This document shows positions 1 through 6,923 of a stretch of 10,106 nucleotides of DNA, piece by piece. How positions within the stretch are numbered: the first letter of the stretch is position 1; each line of letters begins with the position of its first letter. The notes below the pieces were generated by a model that was not told the DNA's origin, searched no databases, and saw nothing but the letters and a program-made list of their open reading frames with translations. The translations under genes and the position numbers were made by a program. Location of the stretch: NCBI GenBank assembly GCA_007118075.1, contig SKSH01000071.1, forward strand, positions 1 to 10,106, given 5' to 3'. The DNA is from Halobacteriales archaeon (GTDB lineage: Archaea; Halobacteriota; Halobacteria; Halobacteriales; SKSH01).

Positions 1-183
1 CAGGGAGTCTCGATCACAACCGAGGATGCCGATGACGACGATGGAATCTTGACCGATGAGCTCGATGTCTTGTTCGATCCAGGAATCACTACGAGGGTCA
101 ACTGGACCGGCTTTTGCCTGATTATCGTGAAGCGAATTGCAACCGGCAACTGATGGAATATCGAGGTCTTTCGGGGGAACTAG
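1..183 (+). pseudogene. Histidine kinase C-terminal remnant (broken, 5' end outside window)
   Basis: Frame 1 is open from the left edge to a TGA at 151-153 (50 residues). The translation resembles the end of a GHKL/HATPase_c domain of a sensor histidine kinase. It has a DELDVLFDPGITT segment, as in the F-box region (kinases usually read like LFEPGFTT), then TGFCLIIVKRIA, as in the G2 box (GTGFGLxIVxxI). Several signature residues are lost: the G1 motif DxGxG appears as DDDDGI, and the G2 box has Trp and Cys where glycines are expected. Reading through the TGA gives WNIEV, which fits the HGW-I-V stretch that normally follows in these kinases, before a TAG at 181-183. I infer a decayed ATPase domain that would not bind ATP well. 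The rest of the gene, and any receiver or PAS domains, lie outside the window. Alternatively it is a divergent kinase-like protein that really ends at 153. Confidence 0.55.
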
Positions 184-190
184 AAGGGGG

Positions 191-200
191 TCGTTTTTAG
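191..200 (+). terminator. Poly-T stretch after the kinase remnant
   Basis: A run of five T (194-198) follows a G-rich stretch eleven bases after the last stop of the kinase remnant. Archaeal intrinsic termination often needs only a T-run in the non-template strand. This is a weak, positional call; no convincing stem is seen. Confidence 0.2.
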
Positions 201-269
201 ATGACTAACGTCGAGTTCGTCGTGTGAGTAATCTTCATCTGACGGTGCGAGTCACGCCCGGTATTTCCC

Positions 270-1013
270 TCATCGACGAATCATCGGGAGCAGTCTGACA
301 CCCACTGCGAATGCGACGACGGCCACGATTCCGACCACCGCAAGCTCGCCGACGGCTGGCGTGCCACCCGAAAACGCAGTCCGCCCCGCTCGTGCGAAGT
401 GCGTTACCGGTGAGAGCTCGAGCACCGGTTGGATCGAGGTTGGGACGACATCGGAGGGGATGAGGGTTTCCGAGAAGAACACGAGGGGGAAGCCAATGGC
501 ATTACCCACCGCGATGGCACCATCCTCAGAGTCAGCCAATCGACCGATGATCGCCCCGACACCTGCAAAGGTGACCAACAACGAACCACATAGGAGCAGT
601 ATCCATGGTGAGAGATGCATCGACACCGGGGTGGCAACAACGGCGATGAGGAGGAGTGCAACGGCGGGGACTGAAGCGAGCACGCCGGCGACGATCGTCC
701 TTGCGAGCAGCCAGTCGACCGGTCGAAGCGGGGTCGTCGCAAGCTTCTCTAGTCGGCCGGCCTCGAGGTCGCGGGGGATCGATCCGTCAATCCTCGAAAG
801 TGGGGTGAAGACGAACACAAGTGCGAGGAAGCCGGGGAGGTAGTAGGCTGCCGCTTCTCCGAGGAACTCCCCATCACCGGCGTTGATGGCAGCAACGTAT
901 GCACCGACGATGAGGAGCGGGAACACGAACGTGAAGAACAATGCTGTTCGATGCCTGGTGAACGACCTGAACTCCGCCAGCGATTCAGCCCGAAGTCGAT
1001 CCAACCGACTCAC
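270..1013 (-). CDS. ABC-2 type transporter permease
   Basis: A 247-residue integral membrane protein, the transmembrane half of an ABC exporter with the ATPase encoded just upstream. About six hydrophobic segments are visible, near residues 24-43, 57-75, 106-127, 137-157, 165-182 and 222-242. The cytoplasmic stretch after helix 2 reads LEAGRLEKLATTPLRP, and a SPVTHFARA segment precedes the last helix; both are typical of the ABC-2 (DrrB/NodJ-like) permease family. Length is normal for that family. The start is a GTG at 1011-1013 whose first bases overlap the ATPase stop (GTGA), so translation is probably coupled. The exported substrate cannot be read from sequence; relatives move drugs, lipids or polysaccharides. 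No gene on this strand follows it in the window. Confidence 0.9.
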   Translation of the reverse strand: MSRLDRLRAESLAEFRSFTRHRTALFFTFVFPLLIVGAYVAAINAGDGEFLGEAAAYYLPGFLALVFVFTPLSRIDGSIPRDLEAGRLEKLATTPLRPVDWLLARTIVAGVLASVPAVALLLIAVVATPVSMHLSPWILLLCGSLLVTFAGVGAIIGRLADSEDGAIAVGNAIGFPLVFFSETLIPSDVVPTSIQPVLELSPVTHFARAGRTAFSGGTPAVGELAVVGIVAVVAFAVGVRLLPMIRR

Positions 1014-1903
1014 GTCCCCCCACCTCCCTCGATCATCGTGGTGAACAGTTCCTCGAGTGGTGGTTGCTCCCAGCGTAGCGCTGTTACCTCGACACCCACA
1101 TCGAGTACCTGGTCAACCAGTCCACCGAGTTCGGACTGGGTGACCCCCTCGACACGGACGGCCTCGTCGGTCATCGAGGCGGCCTCGAGTCTTTCGGCGA
1201 TATGAGCAGGTGCTGACGTCTCGATGATGAGATGACGTTGACCGAGGTACTCCTCGACGAGCGCCTCGGCGGTGTCGAACGCGAGGAGCTCACCTTGATG
1301 GAAGAACCCGATCCGGTCGGCGAGGCGTTCGGCCTCGACCATGTCGTGGGTGGTGACCAGGAGGGTCGTCCCTGCATCTACCAGTTTCGGCAGATATCGC
1401 CAGAGGGCACGTTTGCCACCGGGATCGATCCCAGCGGTCGGCTCATCGAGTACAAGGAAGCGAGGCCGGTTGATGAGGGCGATCCCGAGACAGGTTCGTC
1501 GTTGCTGGCCACCAGAGAGTCGGCGATACTGGCGATCAGCTGCCGACTCGATCCCCAACTCCTCGAGTACAGTAGTGACCGACCGGCTCTCGGGGTACAG
1601 CCCACCGTAGTACTCGAGCAACTCCCGCGGGGTGAGCCGTGCTTGCGGGGTGAACCCCTGTGGAAGCACACCCAACCTGGCACGATCTGCCTCGGTTAAA
1701 TCGCCGCCAAAGAGGCGCACCGACCCATCGTCCGGGGTGAGTATCCCGGTCAGGAGCCGGATGAACGTGGTCTTCCCGGCACCGTTCGGTCCGAGGAGTG
1801 CCGCGGCAGTCCCGGCCGGGAGCGAGAACGAGACACCATCGACGGCCGGTTCGCTGTCGTAACTGAAGGTGACATCGGCAGCCTCGGCCACTGGTGTCGC
1901 CAT
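1010..1903 (-). CDS. ABC transporter ATP-binding protein (ABC-2 exporter type)
   Basis: A 297-residue nucleotide-binding subunit that would power the adjacent permease at the inner face of the membrane. All ABC ATPase motifs are intact: Walker A GPNGAGKTT (38-46), Q-loop Gln82, signature LSGGQ (129-133) followed by QRR, Walker B FLVLDE (149-154), D-loop GID (158-160) and H-loop His186. The C-terminal part (about 210-297) is a DrrA-like extension, with a region resembling the DUF4162-type tail that ends in PPLEELF. Length and architecture fit the CcmA/DrrA-type ABC-2 ATPases. The start is ATG at 1901-1903, preceded by a weak promoter-like box. The stop overlaps the permease start by 4 nt, so the two form an operon. 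Confidence 0.95.
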   Translation of the reverse strand: MATPVAEAADVTFSYDSEPAVDGVSFSLPAGTAAALLGPNGAGKTTFIRLLTGILTPDDGSVRLFGGDLTEADRARLGVLPQGFTPQARLTPRELLEYYGGLYPESRSVTTVLEELGIESAADRQYRRLSGGQQRRTCLGIALINRPRFLVLDEPTAGIDPGGKRALWRYLPKLVDAGTTLLVTTHDMVEAERLADRIGFFHQGELLAFDTAEALVEEYLGQRHLIIETSAPAHIAERLEAASMTDEAVRVEGVTQSELGGLVDQVLDVGVEVTALRWEQPPLEELFTTMIEGGGGT

Positions 1904-1928
1904 ACGGAGGGTTGACCCCGGCAGCGGT

Positions 1929-1940
1929 CCTAAGGGTTCG
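1929..1940 (-). promoter_or_regulatory. Weak promoter candidate for the ABC exporter operon
   Basis: Read on the minus strand, this stretch is CGAACCCTTAGG. The TTA lies 28-30 nt upstream of the ATPase ATG. The layout resembles the BRE/TATA elements in front of pyrG and adh, but the TATA half is GC-rich, so the call is positional. It lies in the 46-nt gap after the small membrane protein gene, so read-through from upstream is also possible. Confidence 0.35.
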
Positions 1941-1949
1941 GATTGCCCG

Positions 1950-2141
1950 TCAAGGTCGCCGACGAAGGGCGAACCACACCGCCAGGAGGGCGAGCCCGAC
2001 CGCCGGGATAAGCGGGAGGATGATAAAGGAGAATCTGAACGGTAACGCAGGTGGCTGCCAGATGATGATCATCGGGATCAACAAGAATGCGGTCGCCACC
2101 GCCCCAACGAGGACCCATTCGGACGTGCGCGGTGAGACCAT
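1950..2141 (-). CDS. Small two-helix membrane protein, unknown function
   Basis: A 63-residue protein starting at ATG 2139-2141, only 4 nt after the dehydrogenase stop (TGA 2146-2148), and ending in TGA 1950-1952. The same frame stays open further upstream, but that part is antisense-like, out-of-frame dehydrogenase sequence, so the internal ATG is the sensible start. Two hydrophobic segments are visible, about residues 8-28 and 38-58, separated by a short WQPPALPFRF turn. The C-terminus is RRRP, which by the positive-inside rule would be cytoplasmic, placing both ends inside. The length and the two-helix layout with a proline-rich turn recall small DUF3311-like membrane proteins, but I do not recognise a family. 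The tight spacing suggests co-translation with the dehydrogenase; no function is proposed. Confidence 0.7.
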   Translation of the reverse strand: MVSPRTSEWVLVGAVATAFLLIPMIIIWQPPALPFRFSFIILPLIPAVGLALLAVWFALRRRP

Positions 2142-2145
2142 CAGA

Positions 2146-3177
2146 TCACTCTGCGAGCAACACGACCTTGCCGACTCCCTCTCGCTCTTCGAGCAGTCGG
2201 TGACCCTCGGCGGTCTCTTGCATTGGTAACTCGGCTCTGATGACCGGTTCGAACTCGCCCTGCCAGACCAACTCGAGCACCCGTTCTGCCTCACCGAGTG
2301 TTGACATGGTGGAACCGTGGATGGTGAGCTGCTTCCAGAACAGGCGGTTGACGTTCGTTGGTGGCATCCCACCGGTGGTCGCTCCACAGGTCACCAGCTC
2401 ACCACCCTTGACGAGGCACTTCAAGGAGTCATCCCACGTGGCCTCGCCGACATGGTCGATCACAATGTCAACCCCGCGTCCCTTTGTCTCCTCGTAGATG
2501 ATATCTTTGAACGAATCGGTCTCGTAGTTGATGCAGACATCAGCACCAAGGTCGGCGACCACGGCGAGTTTCTCATCGAGTCCACCGGTGGCGTAGACGG
2601 TGGCGCCAGCGTGGTTGGCGATCTGCACGGCCGCGTGTCCCACCCCACCTGTCGAGCCGTGGATGAGCACGGAGTCCCCCGGAGTGACCGAGGCACGATT
2701 GATGAGCATCCGCCAGGCAGTCATGAACACGAGCGGCGCGGCAGCAGCGGTCGACCAGTCGACGTGTGACGGGACTGGTGCGAGGTTCGCCTCCGGGATG
2801 GAAGCGTACTCAGCATGCACTCCCGAGGTGTGCTCACCGATGATATGATATCGATCGCACAGTGGGTCTTCTCCCTTGCGGCAGAACTCACACCGTCCAC
2901 AGGAGACACCAGCGAGCAACGCAACCCGATCACCTGGTTCGAACCGTTGGACGTGTGCACCGACCTCACGGACGACTCCAGCCCCATCGCTCCCTGGAAC
3001 ATGAGGGAAGGTCAGATCGAGGCCGGGGAGACCACGGCGTGTCCACAGATCGAGGTGATTGAGTGCACCAGCTTTGATCTCGACGAGCACCTCGTGAGCC
3101 CCAATCTCCGGGTCGGGGTGTTCGCCGTACTCGATGACATCCCGGTCACCATGACCGCTGAACTGGACCGCCTTCAT
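2146..3177 (-). CDS. Zinc-ribbon medium-chain dehydrogenase/reductase (NAD(P)H-dependent)
   Basis: A 343-residue MDR-superfamily oxidoreductase. It begins MKAVQFSGHGD and has the GroES-like N-terminal domain (about 1-140) and a Rossmann domain with GSTGGVG (174-180) for NAD(P)H. Four cysteines, C93, C96, C99 and C107, form the structural zinc lobe of alcohol dehydrogenases. The catalytic-zinc cysteine normally near residue 40 is absent: the stretch reads ALNHLDLWTRRG, as in quinone-oxidoreductase-like and Zn_ADH_like1 (cd08266-type) members. Reduction of an activated double bond (enone, quinone or enoyl-CoA) is therefore as plausible as alcohol oxidation; the substrate is not known. The frame is open to 3468, but the upstream part overlaps the neighbouring gene and has no dehydrogenase character, so I place the start at ATG 3175-3177. 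A promoter-like box sits about 27 nt upstream. A small membrane protein gene follows after 4 nt. Confidence 0.92.
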   Translation of the reverse strand: MKAVQFSGHGDRDVIEYGEHPDPEIGAHEVLVEIKAGALNHLDLWTRRGLPGLDLTFPHVPGSDGAGVVREVGAHVQRFEPGDRVALLAGVSCGRCEFCRKGEDPLCDRYHIIGEHTSGVHAEYASIPEANLAPVPSHVDWSTAAAAPLVFMTAWRMLINRASVTPGDSVLIHGSTGGVGHAAVQIANHAGATVYATGGLDEKLAVVADLGADVCINYETDSFKDIIYEETKGRGVDIVIDHVGEATWDDSLKCLVKGGELVTCGATTGGMPPTNVNRLFWKQLTIHGSTMSTLGEAERVLELVWQGEFEPVIRAELPMQETAEGHRLLEEREGVGKVVLLAE

Positions 3178-3200
3178 ACGCAGAGGGTCCAACGGTGTTG

Positions 3201-3214
3201 AGAAAACGTTTTGG
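3201..3214 (-). promoter_or_regulatory. Promoter (BRE/TATA-like) for the dehydrogenase gene
   Basis: The minus strand reads CCAAAACGTTTTCT. The TTTT lies 26-29 nt upstream of the dehydrogenase ATG, the distance expected for an archaeal TATA element driving a leaderless transcript. The core AAAACGTTTT (3203-3212) is also a perfect palindrome, so a protein-binding site is an alternative. It lies in the 49-nt gap after the small pyrG-operon gene. Confidence 0.55.
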
Positions 3215-3226
3215 AACCGATGCCGT

Positions 3227-3568
3227 TCAACCAGTGGTGGTGAGTCGGTCGACCACCGCATCGACCACCTCATCTGGATCAACCAATGCTGGATCGATGG
3301 CGAGATCGGCCTGTCGACTGGCATACGGCGGTAGCCGACCACGAGAGTAGAACACGACGGTGAGCCCGTCGTTTCGCTCTTTCGCAACCGAGACTGTCGT
3401 GGCGAGTGAGGCGTTGGTGATGACGAGTGCGCTCGCAGCCTCGATGCCTGCCTCGACCAGATCGGCACCGATCGGTTCTCCTGGAAGATGTGTGGCTGAG
3501 AGCACCGTTTGATTGATCAGCTCGGTCAGACCGTGCTCATCCGACCCGATGACGATGACGTCACTCAT
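3227..3568 (-). CDS. Small Rossmann-like protein of the pyrG-guaAb operon (DUF7126-like)
   Basis: A 113-residue, acidic, soluble protein. It starts MSDVIVIGSDEHGL, resembling a beta strand and glycine turn of a small nucleotide-binding fold. It then has a LVITNASLATTVSVAKERND segment and a C-terminal helix after DPALVDPDEV. From memory, haloarchaea encode such a protein next to guaAb; it is catalogued as a domain of unknown function (DUF7126) and sometimes mislabelled CTP synthetase because of its neighbour. The resemblance to TrkA-N/receiver-like alpha/beta folds is only by eye, and no catalytic motif is evident. ATG 3566-3568 lies inside the end of guaAb (8-nt overlap), implying translational coupling. 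A regulatory or accessory role in purine/pyrimidine amination is an inference from position only. Confidence 0.85.
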   Translation of the reverse strand: MSDVIVIGSDEHGLTELINQTVLSATHLPGEPIGADLVEAGIEAASALVITNASLATTVSVAKERNDGLTVVFYSRGRLPPYASRQADLAIDPALVDPDEVVDAVVDRLTTTG

Positions 3569-4478
3569 ATTCGATCGTCGCGGGAGGTTTATGCGTCACG
3601 TCGTAGACGACACGAGCCACGTCATCGAGCTGTCCGGTGATCCGGCTTTGAATGCGCTGGAGCGTACCCCAGTCGAGCTCTTGTGCACGAGCAGTCATCC
3701 CGTCTCGACTCTCGACTGACCGGACTGAGACGATCCACCCGTGGACGCGGTTGTCGCCCTTGACACCAGTACCTTTGGCAAGAACCGCCGCGAATGCCTG
3801 CCATGGTTCGTGCTCCTCGAGCTCCTCCTCGACGATGTGAGTCGCCTCTCTGGCGACATGGAGCTTCTCCCTGGTGACCTCACCAACGACCCGGACGGCC
3901 AGTCCGGGACCGGGGAACGGCATCCGCTCGGAGATGAGCTCCTCAAGACCGAGGGATCTGGCCACCTGTCTGACCTCATCCTTGTACAGCTCGCGCACCG
4001 GTTCGACGATGTCCTCGAAATCGACCACATCGGGTAGGCCACCGACGTTGTGATGTGACTTGATGTTCCCCTCGCTCTCGATGCGATCGGGATAGATCGT
4101 CCCCTGAGCAAGCACCTCGGCATCGACCTCGCGGGCGACCTCCTCGAAGGTCCGGATGAACTGCTCGCCGATGACCATGCGCTTTTCCTCTGGATCGGTG
4201 ACGCCGGCGAGGGCATCGACAAACGCATCCTGTGCCTCGACGATGCGGAGATCATCCATGTGGTCGAACGTATCGCTGATCTGCGCTGTCTCATCTTTCC
4301 GCATCAAACCGGTGTCAACATAGACCGGGGTGAGCCGGTCGCCGATGGCACGGTGGGTGAGTTCGGCGGTGACCGACGAATCGACACCCCCAGAGAGGGC
4401 GATCAGGACTCGACGGTCGCCGACCTGCTCGGAGATCTCCTCGATCGCGTCCTCGATGAATGTGGTTGGATCGTCCAT
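3561..4478 (-). CDS. guaAb: GMP synthase [glutamine-hydrolysing], ATP-pyrophosphatase subunit B
   Basis: A 305-residue enzyme that adenylates XMP and aminates it to GMP using ammonia from a separate glutaminase subunit (GuaAa), as in most archaea. The N-terminal PP-loop SGGVDSS (29-35) binds ATP pyrophosphate. The segments QGTIYPDRIESEG (125-137), SHHNVGGLP (141-149) and FPGPGLA (188-194) belong to the GuaA ATPase, and the C-terminus ends KPPATIEYE, close to the usual GuaA end. The frame is open upstream to 4652, but that part overlaps pyrG and has no GuaA similarity. ATG 4476-4478 gives the normal archaeal N-terminus and lies 4 nt after the pyrG stop. A GGAGG (4496-4500) lies about 17 nt upstream, farther than ideal for a ribosome binding site. 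The gene overlaps the downstream small gene by 8 nt. GuaAa is not in this window. Confidence 0.96.
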   Translation of the reverse strand: MDDPTTFIEDAIEEISEQVGDRRVLIALSGGVDSSVTAELTHRAIGDRLTPVYVDTGLMRKDETAQISDTFDHMDDLRIVEAQDAFVDALAGVTDPEEKRMVIGEQFIRTFEEVAREVDAEVLAQGTIYPDRIESEGNIKSHHNVGGLPDVVDFEDIVEPVRELYKDEVRQVARSLGLEELISERMPFPGPGLAVRVVGEVTREKLHVAREATHIVEEELEEHEPWQAFAAVLAKGTGVKGDNRVHGWIVSVRSVESRDGMTARAQELDWGTLQRIQSRITGQLDDVARVVYDVTHKPPATIEYE

Positions 4479-4482
4479 CGTC

Positions 4483-6132
4483 CTAAAGCTCAACGCCTCC
4501 AGCAGGTCGTTTCTGCATCGACATCGCGGCTCGGGTGAAGTGGACAAACGGTGGACTGGCTCGACCCGGCCGTGAACGGAACTCGGGGTGGAACTGGGTC
4601 CCGATGAAGAACGGGTGATCCTCGAGCTCGAGGATCTCCATACGTGGGCCACACCAACCGGAGAAGATCAATCCCGCTTCGGTGAGTTCATCGATGTACT
4701 CTGGGTTGACCTCGTAGCGGTGTCGATGTCGCTCTACACAGGTGGTCCCACCGTAGATCTTCGATGCGAGTGTATCGGCTTCGATGTTGGTCTCGTGTGC
4801 ACCCAATCGCATCGTCCCACCCATGTCGTCGAGGTCCACCTGCTCTGGAAGGAGATCGATGACTGGGTAGGGTGTATCTGAATCCACTTCGGCTGAATGA
4901 GCTCCTTCAAGGTCGAGGACGTTCCGGGCGTATTCGACGACGGCCATCTGAAAGCCAAGGCACAAGCCAAGGAACGGGATGGATTCGGTCCGAGCGTACT
5001 CGATGGCGGCGATTTTCCCCTCGGTCCCACGGCTGCCGAATCCACCGGGGACGACGACTCCAGCGGCGTTCGTCAAGCGATCGTGGTGTTCGTCATTCAT
5101 CTCATCACTGGCCACCCAGTTAACGGAGATATCGACGCCAAGCTCGAAGCCGGCATGTTTGAGTGCCTCGTGGATTGACATGTATGCATCCTCCAGGCCG
5201 TACTTCCCGACGAGCGCGATCTCGAGGGACGTCTCAGGTTCTCGTGTGACAATCTCCCGCCAGCTAGTATCACGGTCGCTCGGGGCCGCAGCCCGGTCAT
5301 GCAGGTTGAGATGGGCCATGACGAATTCGTGCATCCCCTCGTCCTCGAGGACAAGTGGAACGCGATAGATATCGGGAACATCAGGGTTCGAGAAGACGGC
5401 ACCGGGCTCGACGTCACAAAAGAGGGCTATCTTCCGCCTGGTCTCGGGGTCGAGCCGCGTTGGGGAGCGCCCGACCAATAGATCTGGTTGGAGTCCGATT
5501 GACCGTAGCTCCTTCACGCTATGTTGGGTTGGTTTGGTCTTCTGTTCGCCATTTTTCGAGAACGGGACAAGCGTCACATGGGCGAAGAGGACATCGGATG
5601 GATCTTCCTCGTGAGCGAACTGTCTGAGTGCCTCAAGGAACGGCATTCCCTCGATGTCCCCGACAGTCCCCCCGACCTCGACGATACAGACGTCGGTGCC
5701 ATCGGCCGCCTCACGGATCCGGCGCTTGATATCGTCGGTGATGTGTGGGATAATCTGCACGGTCCGGCCGAGGTAATCACCGGCGCGCTCTTTCTCGATG
5801 ACGTGCCGGTAAGTCTTCCCGGTCGTGATGTTGTGATCGGCCGTCATATCGATATCGAGGAAGCGCTCGTAGTTGCCGAGATCGAGGTCCACCTCTGCCC
5901 CGTCTTTGAGCACGTACACCTCCCCGTGTTGATATGGGTTCATCGTCCCGGCATCGACGTTGAGGTACGGATCGATCTTGACCGCTGTCACGTCGAACCC
6001 GGCATTGGTGAGCAATCGGCCGATGCTGGCCGCGGTGATTCCCTTGCCAAGGCCGGACATCACCCCTCCAGTGACGAAAATGAAGTTATCTCCCTTCGAC
6101 GGGTCATACCCCGTCTGGAACTCCTCGGGCAT
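4483..6132 (-). CDS. pyrG: CTP synthase
   Basis: A 549-residue enzyme converting UTP to CTP with ATP and glutamine in the cytoplasm, the last step of de novo CTP synthesis. The N-terminal amidoligase domain (about 15-280) has the P-loop GGVMSGLGKG (22-31), KIDPYLNVDAGTMNP (52-66), the acidic VEVGGTVGDIE stretch (151-161) and KPTQHSVKELR (200-210). The C-terminal class I glutamine amidotransferase domain (about 303-540) has the oxyanion segment PGGFG (362-366), nucleophile Cys391 in GLCLGFQ, and His515/Glu517 in QFHPEF. All catalytic residues are present and length is normal (E. coli about 545). The start at ATG 6130-6132 matches the usual N-terminus and sits behind a strong promoter-like box. 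It is first in an operon with guaAb (4-nt gap) and a small gene. Confidence 0.98.
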   Translation of the reverse strand: MPEEFQTGYDPSKGDNFIFVTGGVMSGLGKGITAASIGRLLTNAGFDVTAVKIDPYLNVDAGTMNPYQHGEVYVLKDGAEVDLDLGNYERFLDIDMTADHNITTGKTYRHVIEKERAGDYLGRTVQIIPHITDDIKRRIREAADGTDVCIVEVGGTVGDIEGMPFLEALRQFAHEEDPSDVLFAHVTLVPFSKNGEQKTKPTQHSVKELRSIGLQPDLLVGRSPTRLDPETRRKIALFCDVEPGAVFSNPDVPDIYRVPLVLEDEGMHEFVMAHLNLHDRAAAPSDRDTSWREIVTREPETSLEIALVGKYGLEDAYMSIHEALKHAGFELGVDISVNWVASDEMNDEHHDRLTNAAGVVVPGGFGSRGTEGKIAAIEYARTESIPFLGLCLGFQMAVVEYARNVLDLEGAHSAEVDSDTPYPVIDLLPEQVDLDDMGGTMRLGAHETNIEADTLASKIYGGTTCVERHRHRYEVNPEYIDELTEAGLIFSGWCGPRMEILELEDHPFFIGTQFHPEFRSRPGRASPPFVHFTRAAMSMQKRPAGGVEL

Positions 6133-6153
6133 ACCGTGTGTGGTCAGTCACTG

Positions 6154-6169
6154 GCAAAAGCGTTTTCGA
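6154..6169 (-). promoter_or_regulatory. Promoter (BRE/TATA-like) of the pyrG operon
   Basis: Minus strand: TCGAAAACGCTTTTGC. This is close to the haloarchaeal BRE (CGAAA) plus TATA (TTTT) layout. The T-run (positions 6156-6159) is 24-27 nt upstream of the pyrG ATG, predicting a leaderless or nearly leaderless mRNA. It separates pyrG from the lipoprotein gene, whose stop is at 6178. Confidence 0.65.
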
Positions 6170-6177
6170 ACGGCAAA

Positions 6178-6888
6178 TTAGTTCGTTCCCTCGACCGGGA
6201 GTAACTTGTAATCGTCCATAAAGAAAAAGTGCTCCTCCAAGAACAGCTGATACGGGGTCTCATCCTCGGTGAGGCAGGTATCCTGCTCCATGGCCACCAC
6301 AGCGAGTTCCAACAGCGAATCATCTGGTAGAGTGTGTTCGGTCTTCAACACTGCTTCGAAATCCGGTTCAGCGACGGAGAGGGTGGTTGCCCCAAGGAGT
6401 TCCCCGGCCAATGCGATCTCATCTTCTGGGAGCTCATCGACCTCGACTGTCTCCGACGGACACTCCTCGAGTTGAGTTGTCTCAAGGGTGAAGCCGACAG
6501 GACCGTGACCCGTGGCGAATAGCATCGAATAGAAGTCATCATCGTGCTCGAGCAGTGCATCGCCACTGAGTATCATTTGCAGTTTGGATGAATCTCCAGG
6601 GAGCAATGGGTCATCATCGATGAAGAACCCATCATCGTCAGTGGAGAGATACCGACGTTCCCCATCGATATCGACATAACGCACCGTGTGTCCATCCATT
6701 GCGGCATCGATGAACACCTGTCCATGGTCAGTCAGTTCGTGATAGGAGATCGCTTCGCCAGGCGGTGGTGGGGTGGGAGTGGCTGAGGGCGTCTCGTTCT
6801 CACCCGGAGCGTCGATCCCTTCGAGACAACCGGAGGTCAACGCCATCAGGCCAACAAAGCCACCGGTGAGGAGGCGGCGTCGTCGCAT
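6178..6888 (-). CDS. Tat-exported lipoprotein, unknown function
   Basis: A 236-residue protein starting MRRRRLLTGG. An arginine-rich twin-arginine-type signal is followed by a hydrophobic stretch and the lipobox LTSGC (Cys21), the usual signature of a haloarchaeal Tat lipoprotein anchored outside the membrane. A Pro/Thr/Glu-rich linker (about 22-45) leads to an acidic globular part. Two further cysteines (about 143 and 205) could pair. The body begins with SYHELTDHGQVFIDAAMDG, a pattern I associate loosely with haloarchaeal lipoproteins of unknown function; no enzyme motif is seen. I chose ATG 6886-6888. A TTG at 6916-6918 would add ten residues (246 in all), but a signal peptide starting with MRRRR is more typical. 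It is followed 45 nt later by pyrG, which has its own promoter, and is divergent from thrS. Confidence 0.85.
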   Translation of the reverse strand: MRRRRLLTGGFVGLMALTSGCLEGIDAPGENETPSATPTPPPPGEAISYHELTDHGQVFIDAAMDGHTVRYVDIDGERRYLSTDDDGFFIDDDPLLPGDSSKLQMILSGDALLEHDDDFYSMLFATGHGPVGFTLETTQLEECPSETVEVDELPEDEIALAGELLGATTLSVAEPDFEAVLKTEHTLPDDSLLELAVVAMEQDTCLTEDETPYQLFLEEHFFFMDDYKLLPVEGTN

Positions 6889-6923
6889 GGGAGAGACCAG
6901 AGCCGACAGTGCATTCAAAGTTC

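Noticed and set aside
1232..1699. Plus-strand open frame of 155 codons opposite the ABC ATPase
   Set aside because: The opposite strand carries intact Walker A, signature and Walker B motifs; this frame has no recognisable features.
2142..2387. Extension of the small membrane protein frame into the dehydrogenase gene
   Set aside because: The added residues are Ser/Cys/Arg-rich and lie out of frame over the dehydrogenase coding region; the hydrophobic protein is complete from the Met at 2141.
3203..3212. AAAACGTTTT as a transcription terminator of the pyrG operon
   Set aside because: The symmetry is too short for a stable stem, and its distance to the downstream ATG fits a TATA element better; a dual role cannot be excluded.
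3178..3468. N-terminal extension of the dehydrogenase frame (97 extra residues)
   Set aside because: It overlaps the small guaAb-coupled gene in another frame, has low-complexity Ser/Arg composition with no dehydrogenase similarity, and the family N-terminus begins at MKAVQF.
4479..4652. N-terminal extension of the guaAb frame (58 extra residues)
   Set aside because: It runs over the end of pyrG and is Ser/Arg-rich shadow sequence; GuaAb normally begins close to the Met at 4478, about 28 residues before SGGVDSS.
5521..6204. Long plus-strand open frame of 227 codons
   Set aside because: It is entirely antisense to the well-supported pyrG gene apart from its end. Haloarchaeal codon bias commonly leaves long antisense frames, and no motif is seen.
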